A stretch of DNA of 64,000 nt, from positions 1,140,644 through 1,204,643 of the forward strand of contig NZ_CM001977.1 in assembly GCF_000406165.1 (NCBI RefSeq), given 5' to 3'. Positions 29,159 to 37,690 of the stretch are shown here, piece by piece. The DNA comes from Dickeya zeae NCPPB 2538 (GTDB lineage Bacteria > Pseudomonadota > Gammaproteobacteria > Enterobacterales > Enterobacteriaceae). The translations under genes and the position numbers were made by a program. Every line of letters starts with the position of its first letter. The first letter of the stretch is position 1. The notes below the pieces were generated by a model. That model had not been told where the DNA came from, ran no database searches, and saw only the letters and a list, made by a program, of their open reading frames with translations.

Positions 29159-29269
29159 CCACCTGATTCCCAGCCCAATCGTATTACACTTGCGGTTATT
29201 TACGCTTTTGGCCGCTGAATATTCGGGTAAAATGCCTGTTAGCATCATCGTGCTATGCGCGTTTAACTT

Positions 29270-29416
29270 AGAGCCTATCCCATTAGGGCTATTTCACTGG
29301 CCATTTTGGCCCTGGGCAGTGCTCGAACTCCTCACGTACTCCGTGTACGCTCCGGGTTCTCCGCGCTGTCCGAGTCCAAACTGGCTGCGTCAATAACGCC
29401 TACTGGGATAGGCTCT
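29270..29416. repeat. Palindromic intergenic repeat (MITE-like)
   Basis: This roughly 147-bp element begins AGAGCCTATCCCA (29270-29282) and ends with its exact complement TGGGATAGGCTCT (29404-29416). The match extends imperfectly inward (TTAGG against CCTAC and beyond), so the whole element could fold into one long hairpin. It has no ORF. I recall similar elements with these termini in other enterobacterial genomes, but that was not checked. It lies between menE and yfaZ. Confidence 0.85.
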
Positions 29417-29439
29417 TAATCGTATTAAGGATTATAGAT

Positions 29440-29985
29440 ATGAAAAAGTGGGGTATTGCTTTGGCGGGAGGTTTGCTGATGGCGACGGTTTCCGCTCATG
29501 CCATCAGTCTTTCCGGGGAAGCAGGACGAGATTACACCGGTGCCAGTGCAGGTTTCGGTCTGGGCATGCCCGGTTTGTCTGGTAATGTCGGCTGGGGTCA
29601 TGATGACAAACACAGCAACGACGTTTACAGCGCCGGTGTGGATTATACCTTTGCCTTGAGTAATGCGTCGCTGAAAGTCGGTGCCAAAGGGCTTTATCTG
29701 AACCAGAATCGTTTTAAAGACGGTTATGGCGTGGCGCTGGGTGGTGGATTGCAAGTGCCGATGACCAGTTCTATTTCCCTGTACGGTGAAGGGTATTACT
29801 CGCCGGACGCGTTCTCCAGCCACGTTGATCACTATGTGGAAGCCCGTGGTGGTGTGCGTTGGCAGCCGTTCCGTCCGTTATCGCTGGATGTCGGTTATCG
29901 CTATATCAATATGGCGTCTGGCGAATCCAGCAACAATAACCGTGTCGCGGATACCGCTTACGTTGGCGTGGGGCTGAATTTCTAA
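29440..29985 (+). CDS. yfaZ: YfaZ-family outer-membrane protein
   Basis: This 181-residue protein belongs to the YfaZ family, for which no molecular function is firmly known. A signal peptide is clear (MKKWGIALAGGLLMATVSAHA, cleavage after about residue 21). The rest has alternating amphipathic strands rich in glycine and aromatic residues (SAGVDYTFALS, ISLYGEGYYSPD, LDVGYRYINM) and ends in a terminal phenylalanine (VGVGLNF), the signature of an outer-membrane beta-barrel recognised by the Bam complex. It lies directly downstream of the palindromic repeat, which may carry or disturb its promoter. A strong terminator follows. Confidence 0.92.
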   Translation: MKKWGIALAGGLLMATVSAHAISLSGEAGRDYTGASAGFGLGMPGLSGNVGWGHDDKHSNDVYSAGVDYTFALSNASLKVGAKGLYLNQNRFKDGYGVALGGGLQVPMTSSISLYGEGYYSPDAFSSHVDHYVEARGGVRWQPFRPLSLDVGYRYINMASGESSNNNRVADTAYVGVGLNF

Positions 29986-29993
29986 TCCCCATT

Positions 29994-30025
29994 ATCGATG
30001 TGTAAAACGATCGATGTGTAAAAAC
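29994..30025. repeat. 16-bp tandem duplication after yfaZ
   Basis: ATCGATGTGTAAAA plus two bases occurs twice in tandem (29994-30009 and 30010-30025), between the yfaZ stop and its terminator. Confidence 0.8.
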
Positions 30026-30027
30026 CC

Positions 30028-30059
30028 AAGGCGTGCTGAGTCACGCCTTTTGTCTTTTT
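30028..30059 (+). terminator. Rho-independent terminator of yfaZ
   Basis: The arms AAGGCGTG and CACGCCTT enclose a 6-base loop and are followed by TTGTCTTTTT. Confidence 0.87.
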
Positions 30060-30169
30060 ATCAGATGGCGGATTTTGCCTGCTGACGGTTTTATCAGCTA
30101 AAACGCACCATTGTGTTTATGGCGTCGAATTTCTAAAGTGGTGTGAAACCATCATAAGGAGTGCCGTGG

Positions 30170-31366
30170 ATGCTTAGGGTTGAGATGTTATGTACCGGTG
30201 ATGAAGTCCTGCACGGGCAGATTGTGGATACCAACGCCGCCTGGCTGGCGGATTACCTGTTTTCACAGGGTGTGCCGATGACCAGTCGTATGACAGTGGG
30301 CGATAAACTCGAAGAACTGGTCGCCGCGTTAACCGAGCGTAGCCAGATAGCCGACGTACTGATCGTCAATGGTGGGTTGGGCCCAACCAGTGATGACCTC
30401 AGTGCGCTGGCGGCCGCTACCGCTGCCGGAGAAACACTGGTTGAGCATCCTGAATGGCTCGTCCAGATGGAGGCCTTTTTCACCGAGCGCGGCCGTGTTA
30501 TGGCTGATAGCAACCGCAAACAGGCACAACTGCCTGCCAGTGCGGAACTGGTAGATAACCCGGTTGGTAGCGCCTGCGGGTTTGCCATGCAACTGAACCG
30601 GTGCCTGATGTTTTTCACCCCCGGCGTGCCTTCTGAATTTAAAGTGATGGTGGAGCAGCAGATTCTGCCGCGTCTTCGCCAGCGTTTTACGGTGGCTGAA
30701 CCGCCACTGTGTCTGCGGCTGACCACATTTGGGCGCTCCGAAAGCGATCTTGCCAGCCAGCTTGACTGCTTGTCGTTACCACCGGACGTCGTGCTGGGGT
30801 ATCGCTCCTCAATGCCGATAATCGAGCTGAAACTCACTGGCCCCGCAGCCCGGCGTCAGGAGATGGAAGCGGTGTGGCAAACGGTGCGTGATGTCGCGGG
30901 CGAGAATATGATTTTCGAGGGCACGGAAGGGTTACCTGCGCAATTGGCCCGACGCCTGCACGAGCGTGGGCTGCGTCTGGCGGTGGCGGAAGACTTCACC
31001 GCCGGTTTGCTCAACTGGCAGTTACGCGAGGCGGAAGTCCCGCTATCCGGCGGTGAATTACGGTTGGAGAAGACTGCATTAACACTGGACGACTCCGCCG
31101 GAGAGACGCTAACGCTGGCAGAGCGTCATCAGGCGCAATTAGCGTTATACGTGGGTCGTTCTGAGGAGGACGGTGTTTTGACGCTGGCGTTGCATACCCC
31201 AGAAGGGACATTTGCCCAGACCATTCAGGTGAATGCACGACGCTATAGCCGTAAAACCCATCAGGATGTGGTGGCGATGCTGGCGATGAATATGCTGCGC
31301 CGCTGGCTTAACGGCTGGCCGGTGTATGGTGGTCATGGTTGGATAAGCGTGCTGGCGACGCGCTAA
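30170..31366 (+). CDS. yfaY: CinA-like protein YfaY
   Basis: This 398-residue CinA-family protein has an N-terminal molybdopterin-binding-like domain (COG1058; GDEVLHGQIVDTN, VNGGLGPTSDDLSA, FFTPGVPSEFK) and a C-terminal domain related to nicotinamide-nucleotide amidase. The usual amidase motif around the nucleophile serine (AESCTGG type) is replaced by AEDFTAGLL, so amidase activity is probably lost, as in E. coli YfaY. The N-terminal domain may retain ADP-ribose pyrophosphatase-type activity. The physiological role is unknown. The ATG at 30170 has AAGGAG eight bases upstream, better placed than the GTG at 30161. It is convergent with cnoX. Confidence 0.92.
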   Translation: MLRVEMLCTGDEVLHGQIVDTNAAWLADYLFSQGVPMTSRMTVGDKLEELVAALTERSQIADVLIVNGGLGPTSDDLSALAAATAAGETLVEHPEWLVQMEAFFTERGRVMADSNRKQAQLPASAELVDNPVGSACGFAMQLNRCLMFFTPGVPSEFKVMVEQQILPRLRQRFTVAEPPLCLRLTTFGRSESDLASQLDCLSLPPDVVLGYRSSMPIIELKLTGPAARRQEMEAVWQTVRDVAGENMIFEGTEGLPAQLARRLHERGLRLAVAEDFTAGLLNWQLREAEVPLSGGELRLEKTALTLDDSAGETLTLAERHQAQLALYVGRSEEDGVLTLALHTPEGTFAQTIQVNARRYSRKTHQDVVAMLAMNMLRRWLNGWPVYGGHGWISVLATR

Positions 31367-31389
31367 TCTGCCACCTGGGAAAACGAAAG

Positions 31390-31407
31390 CGGGGGCCGTG
31401 GCCCCCG
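31390..31407. terminator. GC-rich hairpin between yfaY and cnoX
   Basis: CGGGGGCC and GGCCCCCG form a perfect 8-bp stem with a GT loop between the convergent genes. There is no T-run, so termination is only likely from position and stability. Confidence 0.5.
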
Positions 31408-31429
31408 TCGTTAGCGTCAGGAATTCGCT

Positions 31430-31474
31430 AAGGATCAATACAACAAGGATCAGTACAACAACGATCAGTATAAC
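31430..31474. repeat. Three tandem 15-bp repeats at the cnoX 3' end
   Basis: AAGGATCAATACAAC, AAGGATCAGTACAAC and AACGATCAGTATAAC follow one another without gaps (31430, 31445, 31460). The third contains the cnoX stop codon (31465-31467), so the array appears to have grown from the gene's last codons outward. Confidence 0.85.
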
Positions 31475-32325
31475 AAAGAGTACAACTGACGGCGGTAGCG
31501 AGCAGCCAGCGCATCGCCAGTACCCAGTGCCGCCATGATATCCATCAGTGTCTTACGGGCGCTGCCATCGGCCGCCGCCAGATCTTTTTTCAGCAAGCCC
31601 ATCAGCAGTTCCAGCGCTTCTTCGTTACGCCCGACCTGATGCAGTTGCAGACTCAACTGTACCGCCAGTTCCTGGTTATCCGGTGACGCCGCCAGTTGCT
31701 GTTGGAGGTGCTGAATCTCCGGTGTATCCGCCGCTTGTTTCATCAATTCGATTTGCGCCACCAGCCCATGATAACGGGTGTCCTGATCCTGTAGTGGGAT
31801 CGTATCCAGCACCGCTTGCGCATCTTCGGAGCGATTGAGTTGGATCTGCACTTCCGCCAGCAACAGCGCGATGTCGCTGCGCTTGGTGTCCAACTGCCAG
31901 GCGTCTTTCAACAGGACTACCGCTTCTTTTAACTGGTTTTCCTGAATCAACTGCTGCGCTTGCGCCAGTTTGAGGTCTTCGGCTTTCGGCAAGACACGTT
32001 GCAGCAGTTCACGGATGACGTCTTCCGGCTGCGGACCCTGAAAACCGTCTACGGGCTGACCGTCCTTGAACAGATACACCGTTGGAATAGCGCGCAGACC
32101 GAACTGCGCCGCCACACGTTGCTCAGCATCGCAGTCCACTTTTGCCAGAATAAACTGACCGGCATACTCCGCCGCCAGTTTGTCCAGCACCGGGCCCAGT
32201 TGCTGGCAGTGAGTACTGCGATCAGACCAGAAATAAAACAGCACCGGGGCGCTCATGGACTGTTCCAGCACCTGATGCAAATTGGTCTCGTTGATATCAA
32301 TCACGTTGGCGTGTTGTTCAAACAT
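31465..32325 (-). CDS. cnoX: Chaperedoxin CnoX (YbbN)
   Basis: CnoX combines a thioredoxin-like domain with a TPR tail and protects unfolding proteins from oxidation and aggregation, handing them to GroEL or DnaK. The 286-residue protein has the thioredoxin fold at about 1-115, with the active site reduced to SxxC (S37-T-H-C40), as in E. coli, so it lacks a normal redox CxxC. C65 lies near the position of the redox-active cysteine known in E. coli CnoX. TPR-like helices fill about 120-286. The 3' end is embedded in a 15-bp tandem repeat. The C-terminus RQLYSLLY resembles that of E. coli. Confidence 0.95.
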   Translation of the reverse strand: MFEQHANVIDINETNLHQVLEQSMSAPVLFYFWSDRSTHCQQLGPVLDKLAAEYAGQFILAKVDCDAEQRVAAQFGLRAIPTVYLFKDGQPVDGFQGPQPEDVIRELLQRVLPKAEDLKLAQAQQLIQENQLKEAVVLLKDAWQLDTKRSDIALLLAEVQIQLNRSEDAQAVLDTIPLQDQDTRYHGLVAQIELMKQAADTPEIQHLQQQLAASPDNQELAVQLSLQLHQVGRNEEALELLMGLLKKDLAAADGSARKTLMDIMAALGTGDALAARYRRQLYSLLY

Positions 32326-32386
32326 GTCATTCTCTCTCAGCCTTTTTAGCCATTATGGGGGTGATGTCCGACACTTCAACCCCGAA

Positions 32387-33163
32387 TCAGGATTTTGTCC
32401 GCAGCAGATGGTCAAGCACGCAGCCCGGTAGCACGCGGCGTAGTATGGTAATGCCGTGGGCAAGCAACGTGACCGGATAGCGTAATTTCGGGCGTGGACT
32501 TTCCAGCGCGTGAATCAATTTCGGCAGCACGGCTTGCGGCGGCAGCGTGAAACGGCTGGCGATACCGGGGTTGGTAACCGGTTTATCCTGTTGCGTCTGT
32601 GCCACATTGTCAGTGAATCGGGTACTGATGGGGCCGGGTTCGATCAACGATACATGTATACCACTGCCGTGTAGTTCCATACGCAAGGCGTCGGACCAGG
32701 CTTCCAGCGCATATTTACTGGCCGCGTAAGCGCCTCGCCCTGGGGTGGAGATGAGTCCCATGACTGAACTGGTCTGGATAATTCGCCCTTCGCCGTGCGG
32801 TAACATGGCAGGCAGCAACAGCTGGGTTAGCTGGTGGGTGCCAAACAGATTACTGGAAAACTGCTGTTCCAGTTGCTGACGGGAGATGGTGTTGAGCGGG
32901 CCGTACAACCCGTAACCGGCGTTGTTAAACAAGCCGTAGAGCTGGTTGCCGGTCAAGGCAATCACGATATCCGCCGCTTGCCTGACGCTGGCACTGTTGT
33001 CGAGATCCAGATCGATCCCTTCAAAGCCCAGCGAATTCATGCGCGCCACATCCTGATGACGGCGGCAGGCCGCCAGTACGCGATAGCCGCGTTGTTGCAA
33101 ACATTGAGCGGCAATCAGGCCAATGCCGCTGGAGCAACCGGTAATCAAAACCGCTTTTTGCAT
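32387..33163 (-). CDS. ybbO: SDR-family oxidoreductase YbbO
   Basis: This 258-residue short-chain dehydrogenase/reductase is similar to E. coli YbbO, which has been reported as an NADP-dependent aldehyde reductase. The cofactor motif TGCSSGIG (residues 8-15), NNAGYG, catalytic serine region QTSSVMG and YAASK complete the classical SDR set. It lies between cnoX and tesA on the same strand, the E. coli order. The true substrate in this organism cannot be read from sequence. Confidence 0.92.
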   Translation of the reverse strand: MQKAVLITGCSSGIGLIAAQCLQQRGYRVLAACRRHQDVARMNSLGFEGIDLDLDNSASVRQAADIVIALTGNQLYGLFNNAGYGLYGPLNTISRQQLEQQFSSNLFGTHQLTQLLLPAMLPHGEGRIIQTSSVMGLISTPGRGAYAASKYALEAWSDALRMELHGSGIHVSLIEPGPISTRFTDNVAQTQQDKPVTNPGIASRFTLPPQAVLPKLIHALESPRPKLRYPVTLLAHGITILRRVLPGCVLDHLLRTKS

Positions 33164-33227
33164 AACTTTACCTAACGAAAACGCTTAAATATCAAGAGTC
33201 GTGGTTAACTGTTAATCTTTACTAGAC

Positions 33228-33869
33228 TCAGTGTTGGTTAATAATGGGGTCAAGCTGTGTCGCCATCCATTGTGCGATAAACGGCTGAGCGTCACGGTTA
33301 GGATGGATGCCATCATCCTGCATCCATTCTGGTTTGAGATAAACCTGTTCCATGAAAAACGGCAGCAGAGGAACGCCTAACGTTGTAGCAAGCCGCGGAT
33401 AAACCGCGCTGAACGATTCCGTATAGCGCCGTCCATAGTTGGCTGGCAAGCGGATTTGCATCAGCAACGGTTGGGCATGGGCCGCTTTGACTTGAGTAAT
33501 TACGCTGGCGAGTTCCCGCTCCAGGTTTTGGGGGGGAAACCCACGCAGACCGTCATTGCCGCCCAGCTCAATCAATACCCAGCGCGGCTGATGTTGTTGT
33601 AGCAACACCGGCAGTCGCGCCAGCCCCTGTGCGGCGGTGTCGCCGCTGATGCTGGCGTTCACCACCCGGACCGTGACGGCAGGGGAGCGCGACTGCCAGG
33701 TCGCATCCAGTAATGCAGGCCAGGCCTGGTTCGCCGCCATACGATAGCCTGCGCTCAGGCTGTCGCCCAGCACCAATAGCGTATCTGTCGCGAAGGCGCG
33801 CAGACTGAACAGGCCCCAGAATAGAAGGATAACGACATGCCTGCAGAAAACATTCTTGAAGTTCATCAT
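33228..33869 (-). CDS. tesA: Multifunctional lysophospholipase/thioesterase TesA
   Basis: TesA is a periplasmic SGNH hydrolase with acyl-CoA thioesterase, lysophospholipase and protease-like activities. A signal peptide ends near SLRAFA. The mature enzyme shows block I GDSLSAGY (nucleophile Ser), the ASISGDT glycine block, GGNDGLRG (Asn), and DGIHPN (Asp and His). The ATG at 33869 gives MMNFKNV, the E. coli start. An in-frame ATG at 33899 has a better ribosome site (GGAG five bases upstream), so a longer signal peptide cannot be excluded. The 5' end overlaps the divergent ybbA start by 33 bases, so the tesA promoter must lie inside ybbA. Confidence 0.95.
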   Translation of the reverse strand: MMNFKNVFCRHVVILLFWGLFSLRAFATDTLLVLGDSLSAGYRMAANQAWPALLDATWQSRSPAVTVRVVNASISGDTAAQGLARLPVLLQQHQPRWVLIELGGNDGLRGFPPQNLERELASVITQVKAAHAQPLLMQIRLPANYGRRYTESFSAVYPRLATTLGVPLLPFFMEQVYLKPEWMQDDGIHPNRDAQPFIAQWMATQLDPIINQH

Positions 33870-34523
33870 CTTAGTAAGCACGTTGGTCAGGGGGAACATC
33901 AGCTCTCCATCCTCACCGGAGTTGAGCTGGTTGTCAAACCTGCTCAGACCATTGCGCTGGTGGGCGAGTCCGGTTCAGGGAAATCGACCCTGTTGGGGAT
34001 TCTGGCCGGACTGGATGACGGCAGCAGTGGGCAGGTGTCGCTGCTTGGTCAGCGGCTCGATAGCCTGGATGAAGAAGGCCGTGCCGCACTGCGGGCGCAG
34101 AATGTGGGGTTTGTGTTTCAGTCTTTTATGCTGGTACCGACCCTGACCGCGCTCGAGAACGTGCAGCTACCGGCGTTGCTGCGTGGCGAAAGCGATCGCC
34201 ACAGCCGCCAGCAGGCGGAGCAGCTTTTACAACAGCTTGGGTTGGGAGCGCGATTACACCACCTGCCCGCGCAGCTTTCCGGCGGTGAACAGCAGCGCGT
34301 TGCGCTGGCTCGTGCGTTCAGCGGCCGCCCACGGTTGTTGTTTGCCGATGAACCGACCGGTAACCTCGACCGTCAAACCGGCGATCGTATCGCTAATCTG
34401 CTGTTTTCCCTCAATCGCGACTTTGCTACCACGCTGATCTTGGTGACGCATGATGAACAACTGGCGGCGCGTTGTGAGCGTTGCCTGCGGTTGCGCGACG
34501 GAAAATTGTGGGAGGATGCATGA
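33837..34523 (+). CDS. ybbA: ABC transporter ATP-binding protein YbbA
   Basis: This 228-residue ATPase is of the LolD/MacB type and works with the membrane protein YbbP. Motifs: Walker A GESGSGKST, Q-loop FVFQSFM, signature LSGGEQQRVALARA, Walker B LLFADEPTGNLD and H-loop VTHD. The YbbA-YbbP-TesA set is thought to act in export or extraction of hydrophobic compounds, but the substrate is not established. The start MPAENILEVHHL matches E. coli. The stop overlaps the ybbP ATG (ATGA). Confidence 0.95.
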   Translation: MPAENILEVHHLSKHVGQGEHQLSILTGVELVVKPAQTIALVGESGSGKSTLLGILAGLDDGSSGQVSLLGQRLDSLDEEGRAALRAQNVGFVFQSFMLVPTLTALENVQLPALLRGESDRHSRQQAEQLLQQLGLGARLHHLPAQLSGGEQQRVALARAFSGRPRLLFADEPTGNLDRQTGDRIANLLFSLNRDFATTLILVTHDEQLAARCERCLRLRDGKLWEDA

Positions 34524-36952
34524 TCTGGCGTTGGTTTTGGCGAGAGTGGCGATCGCCGTCGTTGCTGATTGTCTGGCTTGCACTGACGCTGTCGGTGGCT
34601 TGCGTGCTGGCGCTGGGGTCTATCAGCGATCGGATGGAGAAAGGGCTGAGTCTGCAAAGTCGGGATTTTCTGGCGGGTGATCGCGTGCTGCGGGCATCCC
34701 GCCCGGTAGATGAACAGTGGTTACAGCAGGCGCGTCAAGTAGGACTGACGCAGAGTCGACAAGTATCGTTCATGACCATGACTTATGCGGGGGACAACGC
34801 GCAACTGGCACAGGTCAGAGCCACCGATACGCAGTATCCACTGTATGGCGAGCTGAAGACACAACCCGCTGGACTTAGGGTGTCGCCGGGCACGGCGCTG
34901 GTCGCCCCGCGTCTGCTCGCGTTACTAGGGATAAAGGTGGGCGATAAGTTGGATGTCGGCGATACCACCTTGACCATCGCCGGTGAACTACTGCAAGAAC
35001 CGGACGCGGGGTTTAATCCGTTCGAGACCGCACCACGGATATTAATGAATCTGGCGGATGTGGAAAAAACCGGCGCGATTCAGCCCGGTGGACGCATTAC
35101 CTGGCGCTATATGTTTGCCGGGACACCCTCACAACTCACCCGCTTTAGCGATGTTATCACGCCACAGTTGAAGCCGGATCAACGCTGGTATGGCATGGCG
35201 GATTCGCAGGGGGCCGTGGGTAAATCGTTGCAACGCTCCCAGCAGTTCCTGCTGTTGTCGGCACTGCTGACGTTACTGCTTTCGGTGGCGGCGGTCACGG
35301 TGGCGATGGGGCATTATTGCCGCAGCCGTTACGACCTGGTGGCGGTACTGAAAACGCTGGGGGCTGGGCGTCAGGCGTTGCGTCGGCTGATTATCGGGCA
35401 GTGGGTCTCGGTACTGATGCTATCGGCATTGTGCGGCAGCCTGCTGGGAATGGGCTTTGAAGCGTTGCTGATACGGGTACTTGCACCGGTGTTGCCGGGC
35501 GAATTACCCGCTGCCGGGCTATGGCCGTGGTGCTGGGCGCTGGGAACGCTGGTGTTGATTTCATTGCTGGTGGGGATTCGCCCTTACCGGCAGTTGCTGG
35601 CGACCCTGCCGCTGCGGGTATTACGTCAGGATGTGGTCGCGAATGTGTGGCCGTTGCGCTATTACCTGCCCGCCGTGGCAGTGGTTGTTATCGGTTTACT
35701 GGTGGTGTTGTCTGGTGGCGGCGCGTTGTTATGGTCGCTGCTTGGCGGGATGCTGGCATTATCGCTGCTGCTGGGGGGGATTGGCTGGGGCAGCTTGCTC
35801 GTGTTGCGTCGCCTGACGCTGAAAAGGCTGTCATTGCGTTTGGCAATTAACCGCTTGTTACGTCAACCATGGGTCACGCTGGGGCAACTGGCGGCGTTTT
35901 CGCTCTCTTTTATGCTGTTGTCGCTTTTGCTGCTGTTGCGTGGTGATTTGCTGGCGCGCTGGCAACAGCAGTTACCCCCCGGTAGCCCTAACTACTTTGT
36001 GTTGAATATCAATGCGGATCAGGTGCCACAGGTCAGGGATTTTCTGGTGCAGCATCAGGTAAAACCGCAAACGTTCTACCCGATCATTCGCGCCCGTCTG
36101 ACGGAAATCAATGGGCTGAGGGCGACCGATCTGGTGCACGAGGATGACCCCGGTGGGGAAACCGTCAACCGGGAGTTGAACCTGACCTGGCTGGCGCAGT
36201 TGCCGGGGCATAATCCGCTGGTGGCAGGGCAGTGGCCGCCCAAAGCGGGCGAAGTGTCGATAGAGAAAGGTGTGGCGCAACGTCTGGGGGTGAAGATTGG
36301 CGATACGCTGACGTTTACCGGCGATACCCAGCCGTTTCAGGCCACCATCAGCAGCCTGCGGCAGGTGGATTGGGAAAGCCTGCGGCCGAACTTTTTCTTT
36401 ATCTTCCCGCCCGGATCGCTGGATAGCCAGCCGCAGTCGTGGTTGACCAGCTTTCGTTATGACGGCGGCGATACGTTGATCACCCAGTTGAATCGACAGT
36501 TTCCCACGCTGACGGTGTTGGATGTCGGGGCGATTCTGCAGCAGCTTGGTGCGGTGTTGCAGCAGGTCGGGCTGGCGCTAGAAGTGATGGTGGTGCTGGT
36601 GCTGTTCTGCGGCGCACTGTTGTTGTTGGCACAGATTCAGGTGGGGATGCGCCAGCGACGTCAGGAGTTGATTGTCTATCGCACGCTAGGGGCCGGGCAG
36701 CGTTTATTACGCGCCACCTTGTGGTGGGAGTTCGCGGTGCTGGGGTTATCGGCCGGTGTGGCGGCAGCACTGGGAGCGGAAGCGGCATTGTGGTTGTTGC
36801 AACGCAAGGTGTTTGATTTTCCGTGGCAGCCGAACCTGTGGCTGTGGGGCGGGTTGCCGGTCGTGGCGGCGTTGCTGCTGTCGCTGTACGGCAGTTGGCT
36901 AGGGTTACGTCTGTTACGCGGTAAGGCGCTGTTCCGTCGTTATCACGCCTGA
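34520..36952 (+). CDS. ybbP: FtsX-like ABC permease YbbP
   Basis: This 810-residue inner-membrane permease, partner of YbbA, has a MacB/FtsX-type fold duplicated to about ten transmembrane helices. The first lies at about residues 15-35. FtsX blocks recur with SALLTLLLSVAAVTVA (about 255), and the last pair is near LLLLAQIQVGMRQRRQELIVYRTLGAG (shown by LLLLAQIQVG and YRTLGAGQ). Large extracytoplasmic loops lie between. The ATG at 34520 overlaps the ybbA stop and follows GGAGG, though only four bases apart. It matches the E. coli N-terminus WFWREWRSPSLLIVWLAL. Its function is poorly known. Confidence 0.94.
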   Translation: MIWRWFWREWRSPSLLIVWLALTLSVACVLALGSISDRMEKGLSLQSRDFLAGDRVLRASRPVDEQWLQQARQVGLTQSRQVSFMTMTYAGDNAQLAQVRATDTQYPLYGELKTQPAGLRVSPGTALVAPRLLALLGIKVGDKLDVGDTTLTIAGELLQEPDAGFNPFETAPRILMNLADVEKTGAIQPGGRITWRYMFAGTPSQLTRFSDVITPQLKPDQRWYGMADSQGAVGKSLQRSQQFLLLSALLTLLLSVAAVTVAMGHYCRSRYDLVAVLKTLGAGRQALRRLIIGQWVSVLMLSALCGSLLGMGFEALLIRVLAPVLPGELPAAGLWPWCWALGTLVLISLLVGIRPYRQLLATLPLRVLRQDVVANVWPLRYYLPAVAVVVIGLLVVLSGGGALLWSLLGGMLALSLLLGGIGWGSLLVLRRLTLKRLSLRLAINRLLRQPWVTLGQLAAFSLSFMLLSLLLLLRGDLLARWQQQLPPGSPNYFVLNINADQVPQVRDFLVQHQVKPQTFYPIIRARLTEINGLRATDLVHEDDPGGETVNRELNLTWLAQLPGHNPLVAGQWPPKAGEVSIEKGVAQRLGVKIGDTLTFTGDTQPFQATISSLRQVDWESLRPNFFFIFPPGSLDSQPQSWLTSFRYDGGDTLITQLNRQFPTLTVLDVGAILQQLGAVLQQVGLALEVMVVLVLFCGALLLLAQIQVGMRQRRQELIVYRTLGAGQRLLRATLWWEFAVLGLSAGVAAALGAEAALWLLQRKVFDFPWQPNLWLWGGLPVVAALLLSLYGSWLGLRLLRGKALFRRYHA

Positions 36953-36975
36953 GGTTGACTCAGGCGCTTTACTCT

Positions 36976-36998
36976 CGCTGACTCTCAATGAGTCAGCG
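36976..36998. terminator. Hairpin shared by ybbP and speG
   Basis: The perfect arms CGCTGACTC and GAGTCAGCG flank a 5-base loop between convergent ybbP and speG. The right arm overlaps the speG stop codon. There is no strong T-run on either side. Confidence 0.5.
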
Positions 36999-37559
36999 TG
37001 TTATCGCGTCTTCAGTGTTTTTGTTGCCGGGGTGTTTGTACTTCGCCAGATACTGATGCTGGAAGATGCACATACGGATGGCGTTGTGGTATTCGCCGTT
37101 GGTGAAGAACTCATGAATCAACTCGCCTTCCACTTCAAAGCCTAGTTTGGTGTAGATGTGGATGGCTTTCTGGTTCTCTTTGTCTACGATCAGGTACAGC
37201 TTGTAGAGGTTGAGAATTGAAAAGCCGTAATCCATTGCCAGTCGCGCGGCGGCGCTGGCATAACCTTGCCCCTGATGGGCTGGATCGATGATTATCTGAA
37301 ATTCGGCGCGACGGTGGATATGGTTGATTTCCACCAGTTCCACCAGACCGACTTTGGTGGCGTCGTGCTCAATAATAAAACGACGTTCGCTCTGGTCGTG
37401 GATGTGTTTGTCGTACAGGTCGCTCAATTCGACAAATGCCTCGTAAGGCTCTTCAAACCAGTAGCGCATAACGCTGGCGTTATTATCCAACTGATGAACA
37501 AAGGTGAGGTCGTCACGCTCTAGCGGGCGCAGACGTACGACTTCGTGGATCTCCGGCAT
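36993..37559 (-). CDS. speG: Spermidine N1-acetyltransferase SpeG
   Basis: SpeG acetylates spermidine and spermine with acetyl-CoA to relieve polyamine excess. The 188-residue GNAT protein matches E. coli SpeG strongly: [30 protein letters not shown], the acidic spermidine-site segment, the acetyl-CoA loop GQGYASAA (Q/RxxGxA type), and [16 protein letters not shown]. The E. coli gene lies elsewhere on the chromosome, so its position beside ybbP is a local feature. Only the C-terminal tail diverges. Confidence 0.95.
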   Translation of the reverse strand: MPEIHEVVRLRPLERDDLTFVHQLDNNASVMRYWFEEPYEAFVELSDLYDKHIHDQSERRFIIEHDATKVGLVELVEINHIHRRAEFQIIIDPAHQGQGYASAAARLAMDYGFSILNLYKLYLIVDKENQKAIHIYTKLGFEVEGELIHEFFTNGEYHNAIRMCIFQHQYLAKYKHPGNKNTEDAITR

Positions 37560-37639
37560 AACGCCTCCTGATCATGTGTGATGACGAGACGTTAACCAGC
37601 TTGCCTCGTGTGGTCAATCGGCCGATGCCGAAAGTGCAT

Positions 37640-37673
37640 CTCATGCGTGCAGCCGGGAGACGGCACGCATGAG
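37640..37673 (-). terminator. Hairpin downstream of the TonB receptor gene
   Basis: The perfect 11-bp arms CTCATGCGTGC and GCACGCATGAG with a 12-base loop lie 18 bases past the receptor stop. No clear T-run follows, so termination is inferred from position. Confidence 0.55.
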
Positions 37674-37690
37674 AGGCGTCGCGGTAATAA

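Noticed and set aside
31430..31474. Short repeats at the cnoX end as a CRISPR-like array
   Set aside because: The units are contiguous 15-mers without spacers and overlap a stop codon. There are no cas genes anywhere in the window.
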